This document shows positions 28,799-41,240 of a DNA stretch of 64,000 nucleotides, piece by piece. Under the pieces are notes generated by a model that ran no database searches, was not told the DNA's origin, and saw only the letters and a list, made by a program, of their open reading frames with translations. Origin of the DNA: Pohlia nutans (taxonomy: Eukaryota > Streptophyta > Bryopsida > Bryales > Mniaceae); contig CM040093.1 of the NCBI GenBank assembly GCA_022496805.1, positions 9,758,213 to 9,822,212 on the forward strand, read 5' to 3'. The first letter of the stretch is position 1. Every line of letters begins with the position of its first letter. The position numbers were made by a program, and so were the translations under genes.

Positions 28799-28919
28799 CA
28801 CTAGTAGAAATCATGATTGCACAGACCAGAGAAAATTTCCACGAGAAGACCCCACATGACGAACTAGAGTCTTTTTGGGCACACTTCTTTGGTCTATGCA
28901 ACCAACATTTCTACTACAC
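28799..28919. mobile_element. Miniature CACTA-like element, 121 bp
   Basis: Starts CACTAGTAGAAATCATG and ends ..ATTTCTACTACAC, flanked by TCA on both sides (28796-28798, 28920-28922). The inner part (GAAGACCCCAC..GTCTTTTTGGGC) is shared with 35267-35392 and the fragment at 38345-38432. Confidence 0.7.
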
Positions 28920-29589
28920 TCATTATCCTTTTCAGTCTGAGTCACACTAACTATTTACTCAAGGCTAGAACTTTTTACGCAAGGCAATTTTGTTTACCAA
29001 GATTGAAGATTTTGGTTCTACTCTTGTAGGAGAACATCCACAAACATACTTGGTAAAAATATTCACCCTACATAGGCATTATAAAACAATTAGGACATCT
29101 CGAACTAAATAGAATAAGTGTTGTATTGTCAACAGATCACCGGAAAAAAAGGAGATCGCATCCACACGCCACCTTGTTTTGAAATTAAAGTAGACAGACG
29201 AGTAGCTGAGATTGAAGCAGTGGGGCTTTTGACTATGAAGCTTATGTGGTGCAGAGGAGAAAGCCCGGCCGCCCGCCTTTGGGATTGCAAGTGCCTAGGG
29301 ACTGTTGCAAAATCTGCTGGCGTTGATATTAGCAGCTTTTGGAGCCTTTGAGGTAAATTTGCTCGGCTGGCAGCCATGGTTTCAACTCTCCATGCCTTGG
29401 CATAGCCATGTACGCACAACTGGCATTTTGGGGACCCGTCCATTTGCCCTATGAGAAATGGGGGTGAACATCTTTCTTGGGAACTGGAAAAGAAAATACT
29501 GTAAGTTATTCCTTGACTCTAAATTCCCTCTTAATGCTAATCCAAGAAGACAAAACTTGCCCCCTATTTTGTGCATGTAGGGGTCCACC
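28920..29589. other. Spacer with a GC-richer, exon-like block
   Basis: 29129-29352 is clearly less AT-rich than its surroundings and open for 77 codons (29118-29351), ending next to GAG-GTAAAT, which could be a splice donor. I recognise no protein family. It may be a captured gene fragment or chance. Confidence 0.25.
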
Positions 29590-29593
29590 TTAA

Positions 29594-29824
29594 CCCCTAA
29601 AGGACCAAGAAGCCCGAATTGCGCCTCATGCTTGTTTTAGCAGTTTTGAGTAGATTCTATGTGGAGTTTCTTTTGTTCAAGTTTGTTTGTTTTTTTATTA
29701 ACATATGCATTGTTCTTCACAGATTTTAATGATATAAAATTAAGTCTCATCTGAGTTATATTTTTCACAATATGATCAATTGAAATTGTCATTTCAAAAC
29801 CACAAATCCTTGGTCTTTTAGGGG
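29594..29824. mobile_element. TTAA element, family P (P1), 231 bp
   Basis: Left TTAA 29590-29593 then CCCCTAAAGGACCAAG; right end CTTGGTCTTTTAGGGG then TTGA (29825-29828), one change from TTAA. The terminal repeats match over about 16 bp. Termini shared with P2 and P3, inner sequence not. Confidence 0.8.
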
Positions 29825-29828
29825 TTGA

Positions 29829-30668
29829 AAAATGACCCCCAATTCCAAGGATTTGAAATTCCCGAGGGGGTTCTCTTAAACTAATATTGGGTGTACTGTA
29901 GGTTCCAAATTTGCAAAAAAAAAATGCCAAAAAAGACCCTAGGGTGCCCAAAATGGAAATTTTAGAAAATGGGGCCCATGGATGAATAGTGCTTGCATTT
30001 ACGTCGAGAGGGGATTTAGAATTGGGGTAAGTTATTTACCTTTTGTACTAAAATTATGTGGCATCATAAATAGAAGCTAAATAGGCTTTTCATTCCAACA
30101 ACCCTATTGCTTCCTCCTGGTACATGCAGATTCTCACGTCCAACTTGAATTCCTAGTAACCCTTTGGTGTCCGTGAATGACAGCTTGGGATACATGTTGT
30201 AAGGTATGGTATGTGCACGCATAATCGCTACTAATAGCAACCGAGCATAATTATTAATGTTAATTTTTACTGGGTATTATTGATAAATGAAAGACGATTA
30301 CAATGTACTTTAACATGCATTATTTGAACATCTTATGAATAAGTAATGAATTTTCAAAGTATTTTCATGTTTTAATTGTGTACATTTTGTGTAATCAATA
30401 TTTAGTTTTTAGAGTTACTTTTTGATGCAAATGTCAAGGGTGCATTTTGATCAAAGATGATTATGGATTTACAATACCTTACCTTGAAACCATTCGAGAT
30501 GCATCCTAGATTGTGGTAAATGACTTTCCTATTCAAATGTATGAACAAACTTGTGGCTTGATTGACTTATTAGTACCATCAATACCATGCTGTGATGTGA
30601 GTTCCATGTGGTGATCGACAATGTGGGTTCAGAATAGTCTTCTATACTTCACAGTTTCACATGGCTCT
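29829..30668. other. AT-rich spacer, nothing recognised
   Basis: 840 bp with no gene, terminus or long repeat recognised. Confidence 0.35.
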
Positions 30669-30672
30669 TTAA

Positions 30673-30897
30673 CCCTTAAAGGGCTGATGGGGATAGTAGA
30701 TACATTGGTGTATATTTGACATTTGTTGTAAATAGAAAGTTTCAATTTGAGACCCCAATAGCTTATTAAAATCATGTCTACGTGAATTTTAACTTCACTT
30801 TTGATCTTAAACCCATAGGAGATGTGGAACCATGCCAAAAACAATGGAATATTGGTGTATAATACTGGTTGGAAAGGGCTCCCTGGACCTTTAAGGG
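30673..30897 (-). mobile_element. TTAA element H (H2), uninterrupted, 225 bp
   Basis: Flanked by TTAA at 30669-30672 and 30898-30901. Ends CCCTTAAAGGGCTGATG and GGTCCAG-complement CTGGACCTTTAAGGG. Inverted relative to H1 and intact, so it serves as the empty-site reference for the G, I and B2 insertions in H1. Non-coding. Confidence 0.9.
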
Positions 30898-30901
30898 TTA
30901 A

Positions 30902-31135
30902 CCCTTGAAAGGCCCACAATTTTCACCCAAAAAATAAACACCATGTGAAGGAAAGTGCACTTCTAGCTCAAAAAATAAGATCCACAAAAATTCACCGTTG
31001 AATAGTGTTTATATCCGTAATGCCTATAGTTGTGCAGAATATTGGAAGAATTGACCATTTAGCTTATAAGATTATAATGTTCAAAGATTAAAATTCTTTT
31101 GGGGGACACTTTGATGTCACTTGGGCTTTTAGGGG
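30902..31135. mobile_element. TTAA element J, 234 bp
   Basis: Shares its left TTAA (30898-30901) with H2; right TTAA 31136-31139. Ends CCCTTGAAAGGCCC and GGGCTTTTAGGGG. A palindrome GACA-TCAAAG-TGTC, read on the minus strand, is centred at base 24.5 from the right end. H2 and J abut head to tail at one TTAA. Confidence 0.85.
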
Positions 31136-31204
31136 TTAATTTCAATTTCATTCTCTTTCTAAACAACACTCTTCTTCTTTTGACTAAATAAAAAGCACTC
31201 TTAA

Positions 31205-31777
31205 CCCCTAAACGTCATAGCGTTCAGTTTCTAGACAACTCACAGATTCAAATCCACTCTACGTTCTCATCAATGCTTGGATGAAAGTCATCCAATATTT
31301 TGGAGATACTTCACCAGTTGTTGTCCTATTTAATGGTTGGATTTAGTAATACTTGAGTACATATTTTTCTAAAATTACAAATGTAGAATTATGTCAAGTC
31401 GTTGACCAAGCCAAAATTGCATTGACTGTAGTTCAAAAGTGGCCTTGCAAAAATGAGGTCATAGATTTAAGAAACACAAAAATTTCAAAGAATCACCATG
31501 TTTAAGAGTATCTCATTTCAAACTCATTCCAACAAATTTTACTCAAAAAATATTAAAATTTTGTTTGTAATTGAATTTAAAAGGAACTTTTAATTTTAAC
31601 TTTCAAATTTTTATAATTAAATATTGGTGATAGTATTAGTGAATTGAACCCTATGGATGGAATCTAAAATTCAAAATCTAGAACTTTCATTTGTATATCA
31701 ATTCCAAAATATTCTTCTAAATAGTACTTTATGATGATTTTTCTCAAATCGTCAATTCCAGGGACACCCCGGTACGT
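31205..31777 (+). mobile_element. TTAA element, family K (K1), right end missing
   Basis: Left TTAA 31201-31204 then CCCCTAAACGTCATAGC; palindrome TCAG-TTT-CTAGA around 31229. Aligns with K2 to GGGACACCCCGGTACGT and then stops, without the final TTTAGGGG-TTAA. Small end deletion. Confidence 0.85.
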
Positions 31778-31941
31778 GCCATTTGAGAGATGCTGGAATG
31801 ATAGGAGGCTCATGCTTAAGCTTTTTCATTAGTTGGAACAAAGCAAACCAGCCATAGATGGACATTATTTTTTTTCTGTTTTTCCTTCTTTTTCTTTTTT
31901 AACACAACTGAAATGTAAAGATCTTGGACATCATTTCTTAA

Positions 31942-32746
31942 CCTTTAGTGCCCAAGTGACCACAGTGTGGTCACTGATGTGTCAAAACACAAATAACAAA
32001 AAATCTGTGAACAATTGGATTTTGGATTGAGAAGTTCAAAGTTGGAGATTTATAATACACATCTTCTTTAAAAATAAAATAGAATTTAATTTGGAGTTCT
32101 GCAACTATCAAAATACCTATATACAAAACGTGAAAATATTGCATATACTTGAAAATACAGTAAATACTTGCAAATACAACACATGTATTGTGTGGTATTT
32201 TTTGTGTTTGGAAGTTTGTTATCTTGTTTTATTTTTTTGGATTGTGTTCTCTTGTTCATGTTCCATTAGTGTATGTATTCCGATCTTGATCCATGTACCA
32301 ACTCCTTTGATATTTTAATCTATAAATTTTTCTCCTAAACCGTACATGGATAAGTCACTCTCACTTGTAAAATTCACAATAATTATGTGTGAGTCCGTTC
32401 TTAACATGAAAGATTGCAATGGAGAGTTGTTGACATGGGTCATTGTTGAACATCTTTACTTTCATTTTAGAAAATTTAACCCAAATTCTATTTAACTTTG
32501 AAGTCACACACCCTCTGAAATCTCATTTTTGAGTGTGCGTTATACGGTTCAAAGACATACTATAACCTTCCAATCCAACAGTCCGATCTTACTAAGGTTT
32601 AACTAGCACTTTTTTTTATTAAGCTATGCTTACATTTATATGGTTAAATACTACTAATAGTAACCCTTACTAGAACAAAGGGAGTTTTAAGAAAAAAATC
32701 ACCAAAAAAATGTGGTTTTTTTAGAACCACCCTGGGCACTAAAGGG
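31942..32746 (+). mobile_element. TTAA element, family B (B3), 805 bp
   Basis: Flanked by TTAA at 31938-31941 and 32747-32750. Ends CCTTTAGTGCCCAAG and CTGGGCACTAAAGGG. Palindrome GACCACA-G-TGTGGTC near the left end; a second, TGGTT..AACCA (minus strand), near the right end. The right third differs from that of B2. Confidence 0.9.
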
Positions 32747-33256
32747 TTAAATTGTCACTCACTTCTAAGGTAATCATATGCAAAAAGTTTGTAGACTCTA
32801 TGGAAAGGATTCATATTTTGTAGTCAATCATCAAGATTGGAAAAAAAAGGAAAAAAAAAAAAAAAAAAGGAAAAATATAAATAATAAATAGAAGAGAAGC
32901 CTAAATCTTTAGGAAATTCTTTTTTCAAAAAAATAAATTATTTCATATGGTGAAAATAGAACTTTGAAGAATATTCATAAAATTTGGCATTTTTTTAAAA
33001 ACAATTTTCCAAAAATATTAATCATTTGGTATGAGATGTTGACTTTGATAGCCAGTTAAAGTACCATAGGAGAACAACATGGCTATACAATAAAGTAAAC
33101 GACCTTATTTGTGCCACAATTTGGAAGTCACCCTATTTGGAAGTCACCCTACAATAGTACCCTATAGTGTACTAGAAGTGTACATATCAAAAAATTTAAT
33201 GTAAGACATTGATACATAGTGACTATAAAGTGGCACAAATAGGATTTACCTTATAT

Positions 33257-33411
33257 CACTAGTAGAAATATTGTCAAATGTGACTTGTCTTTTATGACTA
33301 AATTTTGTTGTGACTCGTAACTAAAAATTGTGATTTTGAGTTAGTATATACAAATCACAACCAAATTTAGTCGTTAGAGACATGTCACTTTTGACAAGAT
33401 TTCTACCAGTG
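33257..33411. mobile_element. Miniature CACTA element, 155 bp (copy 2)
   Basis: Starts CACTAGTAGAAATATTGTCA and ends ..GATTTCTACCAGTG, flanked by TAT (33254-33256, 33412-33414). Same length and target as 2887-3041, because both lie in the long repeat; the insertion predates that duplication. Confidence 0.85.
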
Positions 33412-34734
33412 TATCACCACAATTAATTGAAGTTTATTTGAATAATCTTGCAAAATTTGACAATTTGGTAGAATTTAATCCTTAATCCCATTTGAAAGGA
33501 TTGTTCTACATTTGGGATAATGTTTTTTTCACTTTATATATAGAAGGTGGAGTAACATAATGAGTGCTAACACAATATAAAGTTGTAAAAACATGATATT
33601 CTTCTTCTGATGTACATTTATGTAGTTTCTTCTTACATTGAATCTATTATAGTTCTAGTAGATAGAAGGAAAATAAAAAAGTAGATGTGTTCAAAAATAG
33701 CTCCTTGGTCCTTTAGGGATAAAAGACATTGCTAATCTAGGGACATTTTCAAAGTCAAACACAAATTTTCACTTTGTTATTTTATCTTAAATGTAATTAA
33801 GCATGATTGAGAAAATTTAGCTCCAAAAATCAACTTTATGTTTCATTTTGGTTTTTTCAAAAATGTTAAAACTGCAAATTTTGTAATTCTTTGAAGGCAA
33901 AATCTTGAAATCTTAATATACATTGCATATGAACATTTTTATTGAATTTCTCTTGATATAAGTCTAAGAAATATACCAATTATACCACTGATATTCATCA
34001 CTATTATCTCCATTTTCACTGAAATTTTATAGAATTTTTGTATTATTATGATTTTTTTAGTTACTTACTCAAAATATTTAAATTCAATTTTTACATTTTG
34101 AATTATGAAAAAATGAACATAAATTTCAGATGTAGATTGATACATAGAATAAATATTGGTTTTGTAAAACGTATGTTTTAATATACTGAGAAGCTTATGA
34201 AGTTTGGCCAAATGAAAAAATGATTTTTTTTTTCTTCAAGTTTAAATTAGACTTTTTCATGATCATTTGTGATATATATATATATATTTATATATTTATT
34301 TATATTTATCGAAATTTTGAAAATGACTATATAGAGAGCATGTTAGGTGTTTGGTAAGTACTATATCTTCTTTTATCAAGGGTCTTGATGCTACCAAAAC
34401 AAAAATTGAGATTATTTTTGTTCTAAAGAGTGGTTTAGCGTTGCATCATTAATAATAAAAATTGGGCACCAAGCAATAGTTCTAGAGCTTAGTGCCTAAA
34501 GACCACTTTTTTTATTGCACCAAAATGAGTTATTTAGTATGCTCTAAAGTATTTATGATAAGGACATACTATTGAACATCACTTGTGATGATGGCATTAG
34601 AACATCTTAAGTCCAAATCTCTATATTCACACTTTAAAATACAATTTCATCCATATTTCAATTTCAAGCGACCCAATCACACTCTCTATTTGTGTACTTT
34701 ATATAGTTAACACACCAATCGTAATTGTCATCTT

Positions 34735-34915
34735 TTTTTTCATTTTTTTTATACAAATAGAAGTAGTTCCATTGCAGGAAAGGATAAAACACAACCACCC
34801 AGCCAGAATCAGCCTAAACGGAAGACGGATAGACCAAAGAAAAACCAAACAAAGCAAGACAAACAACCAAAGGCACCCATGGGCCGAGGGCCGGCCCAAC
34901 GACACCCCACTCTAA
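34735..34915 (-). mobile_element. Retroelement-like 3' tail (copy 2)
   Basis: Counterpart of 5195-5400 within the long repeat: on the minus strand a GC-rich block, pyrimidine-rich sequence, CCTGCAATGGAAC and an A/T-rich tail. No coding domain. Confidence 0.5.
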
Positions 34916-35099
34916 TTCAACACAAACAAATCATCTGGACCTAGGAGCATCCACTGATGCTGGTCATTGACTATCGATGGAAACATGTCATGTCTACACC
35001 AACTAGTCTTGAAATTACGAACTAATTTTGCACATTGCCGGGGAGTCCGGTTGGGAGCCCTTGTAGTTGTCAAATTTGTCAACTATTTAGAATATAGCA

Positions 35100-35185
35100 G
35101 TGATTTTTTTTGGGGGCAGTTTTTAGCTTCTGGCAATTGCATCTAAGCAGCTGCCAGAAGCTAAAAATCGCCAATAAAAACATTG
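35100..35185. repeat. Foldback hairpin (copy 2)
   Basis: TTTTTAGCTTCTGGCA..TGCCAGAAGCTAAAAA brackets a short centre; the outer T and A runs continue the stem. The middle of the stem has changed relative to 5557-5645, while the outer arms TAGCTTCTGGCA / TGCCAGAAGCTA are better paired here. Confidence 0.7.
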
Positions 35186-35266
35186 GAATATAGGACAAGG
35201 TTCCATCACATGTGCAATCAATTGAAGTTGAAGAACCTACCAATATCTAATCTTAGAGGGTAGTTT

Positions 35267-35392
35267 CACTAGTAGAAACACCACCTGCGTAGACTAGAGA
35301 AGCATGCAAAAAGACCCACAACTAGACTACTTATTCATGTGGGGTCTTGTGTGTCTTTTCACTAGTCTATGCGGGCGGTGTTTTTACTAATG
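35267..35392. mobile_element. Miniature CACTA element, 126 bp
   Basis: Starts CACTAGTAGAAACACCACC and ends ..GGTGTTTTTACTAATG, flanked by TTT (35264-35266, 35393-35395). The arms pair over about 30 bp (..GCGTAGACTAG / CTAGTCTATGC..). Fragments of the family lie at 5727, 5882, 37678 and 38345. Confidence 0.75.
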
Positions 35393-35395
35393 TTT

Positions 35396-36189
35396 GAAGA
35401 ACTCAACAAACTCCAAATGTGACGTGTCTACTTGTTCTCTACGCTATTTTAGGATGCTTTTAATCAAAATAGTGGATGTCAGATGGTTTGCAACGTTGGA
35501 TTGAGGATCCCCTTATTTATATTTTCTTTGAAAGATGAGAGCCATGAGATTATGGTGCAAAAGAAAAAGAAAAAGAAATCAACCCATGTCCCAGGGGAGG
35601 GGCGGAAGAATAGTGAGAGTAGGAACTAACTTCCATCTAGCACTACGAATGCAAAAAGGTTTGGTTCATGCACCAAGTAGACCGAGAGAAACTCTTTAGC
35701 CAATGCGGCTTGCTTGAGCATGCCCTTATGAAATTTGTGATGTGCAGTGGTGGCATTGCTATATTAGACATACTAATTTTCATGCTAGCCATACTAAAGA
35801 ACCAATTTGGTGTATAGTAGGGTCCAAAAATATTTCAAATTTTCGAGCCTAGAGTAGATATTATATTATGATTATTTTTTTAAATGTATGATTTTCTACT
35901 TTTGTACTGCAGATTTTTCATATTGTCAAAGTAGACTCTATTATCTTTCCAACACAATTTACTGTTTGTGAATTTTTGAGCCTACAAGAGGTTTTCAAAG
36001 TTTATAGCTTTCATCCTCATTCCCAAAAATTCGAAGACCCTACTGTACATGCTGTGCAAGGATTCTGACTCTTTGCGTATGTTAATTTGGCTTCTTCATC
36101 CACCTGTCCTGCCATATCATCCTATAGTACAAGTTCAATCATTTTGCCAGGTTCGCTTGGCACCACAACTTACTTCATTTTATCCAAAC
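35396..36189. other. Spacer, nothing recognised
   Basis: About 800 bp without a recognisable gene or element; A-rich run at 35555-35575. Confidence 0.35.
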
Positions 36190-37120
36190 ACCCAAACTCA
36201 TCAATAAGCCAAAATCACATTCTATCAAACCCACAAGTTAGTGCACTTGGCTTTTTCTGTGTGTCTGTTGTGTGTGGACTCACTGTTCATGGATCTTGCC
36301 TTTGCAGTACTTTTGTTCCTGGCAGTGCAAAATCGTTCCCTTTGTAAATTAGCCCCAAGTACAAACAGATAACCATAGCGGGAGTTGTCGACCACTTACA
36401 GAAGAAGAAAATGCATTTGTTTAAGCAAAACCCACCATGAGGCTTTCCGTGATGCTTCTATTCTCAAATGCAAACAAAAGGGTGTGCACCTGCAAACAAA
36501 CATGAAATGCGAAAACCAATTGAATACTCACCTGTTCTCCTCATTATTGCAGTCAACTGTTGAGAATCCAGGCAAGTGAGTTCCATCATTCAAATTGGGA
36601 GAACAATTACGTGCGCCATAGCAACATGCACACATGCAGGTGATGCAGCCCAACTTGCTGAAAGGATTTTTTTTTTTTTAATTTGTTCTTATTTTTAAAA
36701 TTACACGAGTGATGCACTTTATTAAATCACTACGGTACAAGTGTTTTTTGTTTTTTTGAAAGCTGGTTGCAAAGTACCCAACCTCCAGGCACCTGGCTAA
36801 ACTAAGCGCGTCTTCAGACTGGCAGGATGCAGGTGCCACTCACACCCGTTTCCCAATTCACATTCTTGACCTGCCATGGCTTGGTCCCTTTTCTACAGAG
36901 CTTCTTGAGAGGCATCAATTCCTCCACAGTGAAGAATGATGTTTTTACAGTAGCATTCAACACCTTCAATTCAAAATTCATATTCTAAAGAATGGATGGA
37001 CTCTTGAAAAGCGACTAGTTCAAGAATGTTATGCTAATAATATTAATCATAAAGAATGATGGCCCAAAGTCCATTGTGAATAGATAAAAGTACCTCTTAT
37101 GGTGTGGAGTTTGATATTTG
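36190..37120 (-). repeat. Inverted copy of 9572-10390 plus 7086-7151, without H1
   Basis: Reverse complement of the repeat upstream of the DUF2921 gene. At 37034-37037 it reads CTAA where the other copy has TTAG..H1..TTAG, so it is the empty site for the whole nested stack. Only small differences otherwise. Confidence 0.88.
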
Positions 37121-37392
37121 CACACCAAATGTTGTCAATATAGTGAGGGGTGGTTCTCACATCAAAGCATTTTGTCCTATTCTCTAACAAGACCATGCTT
37201 ACACTTTATGAAGTTAAGTTTAGTAAATTTATTCTCTGCCATTATGATTGTCCCATGTAGTGACAAAAGTAGTAGTATGTAATTGGTTGATGCACTCTAT
37301 TCCAAACACGCTTGGTGGTGTTGTTGGGGAAGTTTTCATTTCTCACACACCATCTTGCATGTAAACTTAGTGCACAATGAGCAAATGTTGGG

Positions 37393-37681
37393 CATGCTCT
37401 TAGTGTTTGGGGAGAACTCATGTCTTTTACCACAATTCGTTCAAAGGTGAAAAAATAGTGTCCTTTGACACTACATAGGAGTGTGCCACTTGTCATTCCC
37501 ACTTTCATTGAGTGTGCCATGTTCTTTCCAAGTAATGAGAGTGACACGAGGTGGCATGCCATATTTATTATAAAGTTGTTATATGTCATTGGAACACTCC
37601 ATTCATTTTTTTTCTTACGAGGACACTATATTTTCTAAAATTAAATATTGTCCTAGGACACTAAATACCCCATTCAATGTA
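37393..37681 (+). mobile_element. hAT-like miniature element E (E2), without inserts
   Basis: Right end GGACACTAAATACCCCATTC then AATGTA; the left end is decayed. Carries single TAT (37627-37629) and TTAA (37641-37644) at the places where E3 holds a Harbinger-like element and a TTAA element. It is therefore the empty-site reference for both. Confidence 0.7.
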
Positions 37682-38434
37682 GTAGAAACACCGCCAATGT
37701 AGACTAGCAAAAAGACCCACATAATGTTCTTGAGCCTCTCTACTGTTCACCTCAGAATTTCAAGCATCTGTCAAAGGATCAGAGGAATCAGAGAGAATTT
37801 TCTCCAACTTTAGCTCGTTCAAGCAAGAGGGTTGGAGAGTTGGATTATTTTAGTAGCAGATTCTCTACATTGTTGCTACAATGTAAAGGGTGTGGTCCAA
37901 CAAGATATTAAGGTGGTTACTCCATTACCAACAACTAGGGGCATTTTCACAATCAATGCTTCAATGATGTTGGTTTAAGCATGAGTTACATGTGAAAATG
38001 AGTTCTCTCTTGTTGGTTTTAGTATATGTAAGTGTGGTTATGGATTCGTTGTTGTTGGTTTAAGAATTTTTAGTGTGTGCAATACAAAACTTCTTTAGAC
38101 AGAAACAACTCTACCTATGTGACGTGAATGGGATGTGTCATGCTTCAACTTTGAAAATTTGTAACTAATTCATTCTTCATCCAGAAATTATGTTTCAACT
38201 TGTGTTGAAATCTATTTCTTCTTGCCTAACTCTAAAAAAAATAAAAAAATAAAAAAATAAAAAATAAAAAAACTAAATAATATCAATGTCTCATATCCAT
38301 ATTTCTTATTTAGTTGGGAATGGGGTAACCACCTTAGGAACCAAATGCACGAGAAGACCCCACAAGACGAACTAGACTAGTTGTGGGTCTTTTTGGGCAT
38401 GCTTTGTTAGTCTATACGGGCACTGTTTCTACTA
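37682..38434. other. Spacer with CACTA-type fragments
   Basis: 37678-37725 (TAGTAGAAACACCGCC..GTAGACTAG) and 38345-38432 (GAAGACCCCAC..GTTTCTACTA) are arms of the small CACTA family. The interval between them is AT-rich with an (A)nT run at 38240-38275. No gene. Confidence 0.5.
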
Positions 38435-38710
38435 CCGTAGTACCATAGTAAGGTTGCCAAAAAAACAACTCAAAAAGAAAGTAAACATAAAAAACCGGAA
38501 ATTATGAGGACAAAAAAACGAAAATAGAATAAAATATTTTTAGATATATTTTTCTATTTCTAAGCTATTTTGGGAAATTTTGGGCCATTATTAATCATTT
38601 TATAATCAAAAATGAAAACCAAGAAATTCATTTTATGAGGAATGAACCTTGTTTTTCAAAAAATATTAAATATTTGTTCACGGGGTGGCGACCCAACCAT
38701 GGCACTACGG
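38435..38710. mobile_element. TA-flanked miniature element, 276 bp
   Basis: Ends CCGTAGTACCATAGT.. and ..ACCATGGCACTACGG, flanked by TA (38433-38434, 38711-38712). Inserted in an arm of a CACTA fragment. Similar in size and end type (CCGTA) to 41578-41852. TA duplication suggests Tc1/mariner mobilisation; unproven. Confidence 0.65.
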
Positions 38711-41110
38711 TAGTATAGGAGAAGCCAATTTTTTTTGTTTTTTCGTTAGTAAAGCAACACACACCCTTCAATGTAGCAAAGGAAAAAATTGGATAGAATC
38801 ATCAATGTATATAAATAATATAATGGATTAACATATATATATATATATATATTTTTATTTATTTTTTATTTTTTATTTTATTTTTATTTTTATATTCATC
38901 CATTAAATTATCTGCTTTAAGAAACTTTCATCCATTTTTTGCCCAATTTTTCTAGTGTAAAAGTAGCCACTGCCAAAATCAAGTAAGATTTTGGCAAAAA
39001 ATCGCCAAAACTAATTGGCTAGTTGGGAGTAGTTTGTTTGGATAGCAAAGTCTAATCTTGGTGCATCTTCTTGGATGTAGACTCTATAATTTGGACCAAT
39101 AGCCAATAGCCAGTAATCAATAGCTAGTATTTAATAGTTATTATTATTGAATTTAATATTGATTTTGTGTTGTGTGGTTTATTTTATTTTATTTTGGGTT
39201 ATCACTCTATTAGATTGAAGTATGATTGCAAATATTTCATGAGTATATAAGTGAAAAATTGGGTTGAAAACGTGTGTAATGTTGTTTGGCATTGTCTCTA
39301 TTCTAAGCAAAATGTAGAAGTCTTTTACTTTAAAAATTTTAAAAAATTGGTTTTGGTAATGGTTGGTTGTTTTAAATTGCCTCTTTGTGAGTGTTATGAA
39401 CATGAAGTATTTTATTACATTTTGGTATATTTCTCTCATGGCTTTGTTGGTACATGTTTTATTCAGTCTTAAATGGTTTATTGTGAATAATGATTTGGGT
39501 ATGCATTCATTGTGGATGGCTCATCTTGCTCCAACTATGATGGTTGTTAGTAGTGCAATACTCTAACGTTTATTTTTAATGCTATTAATTTTTGTTTAGT
39601 ACCTATTTTTTCAGTTTAAAATGACTTTAACATGTGAATTTCCTATGTGAATTTAACGTGGCAGTATCTTGGGCAGTATGCAAATTATACAAATTTTATT
39701 TGGGTTTTGTTGCGTGGATGATGGGCTATTACATGGATGGATTAGTAATAATAGTATATATGGTTTTAACATAGGTCCACATTGACATTTACATGACGTA
39801 GCAATTCTGTAGTTTTTATATAACATTTTTGAGCCGCCATGGCTTGGTCCCTTGTCTACAATGCTACTTGAAAGGCATCATTCTTCAACAATAAAAAAAA
39901 TGCCTCTATAGTAAAGTGGACATATCCATTACCATCCATTTAATACTTATGCCCTCGTTTACTAAAGGTGTACTCTTATGTTTTAGAATACATACTACCA
40001 ATACATGAGGGCGGATTTGGATTTTTATTATTCTTAAAAAAATACATCATTTGTCAAATGGGTAAATGCATGGTTTAGTGTCTCAATAGTAGCATACGTA
40101 CACTCCTGAAAAGTCCATATCATATTTTACATATAATACTGAATATTTTTTTATTTTTTTTTCATAAATTCTTTGTAATATATAGAACACAACCACTTAA
40201 AAAAATCTATTAACTTTCATACATATTTTCTAATAATATTTTATAAAACAACTTATAATTTCACTTGAATATAACTAAATATATAAATAGTTAGATAAAA
40301 ATTAAGTCTATACAAGTACAACCAACCTAAAGCTTAGATATCTTAATATGCTAAAAAGTATGTTGTGCCAAAAAAATCTATTTCCATGCTTTAATGGACT
40401 TTCAAAAACAACACCTAGTTTATACCACAAAAAAGTCCACAAGTACATGTTAGATTATCTGCTATCCTATAAAAGTATATTTTTGAGTTTCTCATGATTT
40501 AGCACATTCAATAATGATTCAATAACAAACATTTTCAACAACCTTCATTAAGAAAAAAGTCTACATGTGAAATGTTAACAACTTGTGACAGTCACTATTC
40601 TATAAGTAAAAAGTCCTTAATTTCTTTAAAATGATGCCATTTCCAAAAGAAAATTATTCTTATAGACAAATATCAAGGCCAAAATGTGTACACAAATTCT
40701 CATGCCAAAATTCTTCATATTCTATTTTTTATAAATGTTTTAATGAAGACACCATATTGAATAATCCTTTGTGACATCAAAAGTGAGCCACTCAATCATG
40801 AATTCACCTAAATTCTGAATCCTAATGCAAAAAAGTTGTAGAAGTTTACTTTTTAATATTTTTTGTGGACCTTGCCCTCCACCTAAAGTATAACATGTAA
40901 AGAGAGACAAAAGTATTTAAACATGAATGAGACAAAATATAGTGGAATGTGAATGAATGAATGATATTTTATTTTTGTTGCTGAAATTACACTTTATAAT
41001 TCTAAATATGATAATTTTTATTAGAATACATGCCCACGAAGCCATACACAATGTCTAGGTCTAGACTCAGATTGGAATTGGTTGGAATTGGTGTTAGCTA
41101 TAGTTTTTTC

Positions 41111-41113
<3 letters not shown>
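38711..41113. other. AT-rich spacer, nothing coding recognised
   Basis: Holds an (AT)n run at 38829-38851 followed by T-rich sequence. 39829-39915 (GCCATGGCTTGGTCCCTTGT..) is a fragment of the repeat at 9572-10390. Short open frames near 39251-39566 look like chance. Otherwise nothing recognised. Confidence 0.4.
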
Positions 41114-41149
<36 letters not shown>

Positions 41150-41240
41150 ATGTATGTATGTATGTATGTATGTATGTATGTATGTATGTATGTATGTATG
41201 TATGTGTATATATATAATATATATATTATTTATTTATTTA
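41114..41240. repeat. Compound microsatellite (AT)n-(TATG)n-(TA)n
   Basis: About 34 bp of AT, then about 14 units of TATG to 41204, then TA- and TTTA-rich sequence. The open frame through it (poly-Tyr/Cys-Met-Tyr-Val) is a product of the repeat. Confidence 0.95.

Larger units (their letters stand above)
32085..35340 (+). repeat. Long dispersed repeat, copy 2 (matches 1770-5930)
   Basis: Collinear with 1770-5930 but lacking the D and F insertions and one unit of the tandem duplication. It starts inside B3 and continues through the CACTA element, AT-rich spacer, retroelement-like tail and hairpin. 33412-34730 is AT-rich spacer with no gene; a (TA)n run lies at 34258-34290. Confidence 0.85.

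Noticed and set aside
36087..36347. 86-codon open frame near the inverted repeat border
   Set aside because: It lies across the repeat boundary; the other repeat copy reads differently, with no conserved protein.
39251..39566. Two overlapping hydrophobic open frames of 67-73 codons
   Set aside because: AT-rich composition alone explains them; no motif and no splice context.
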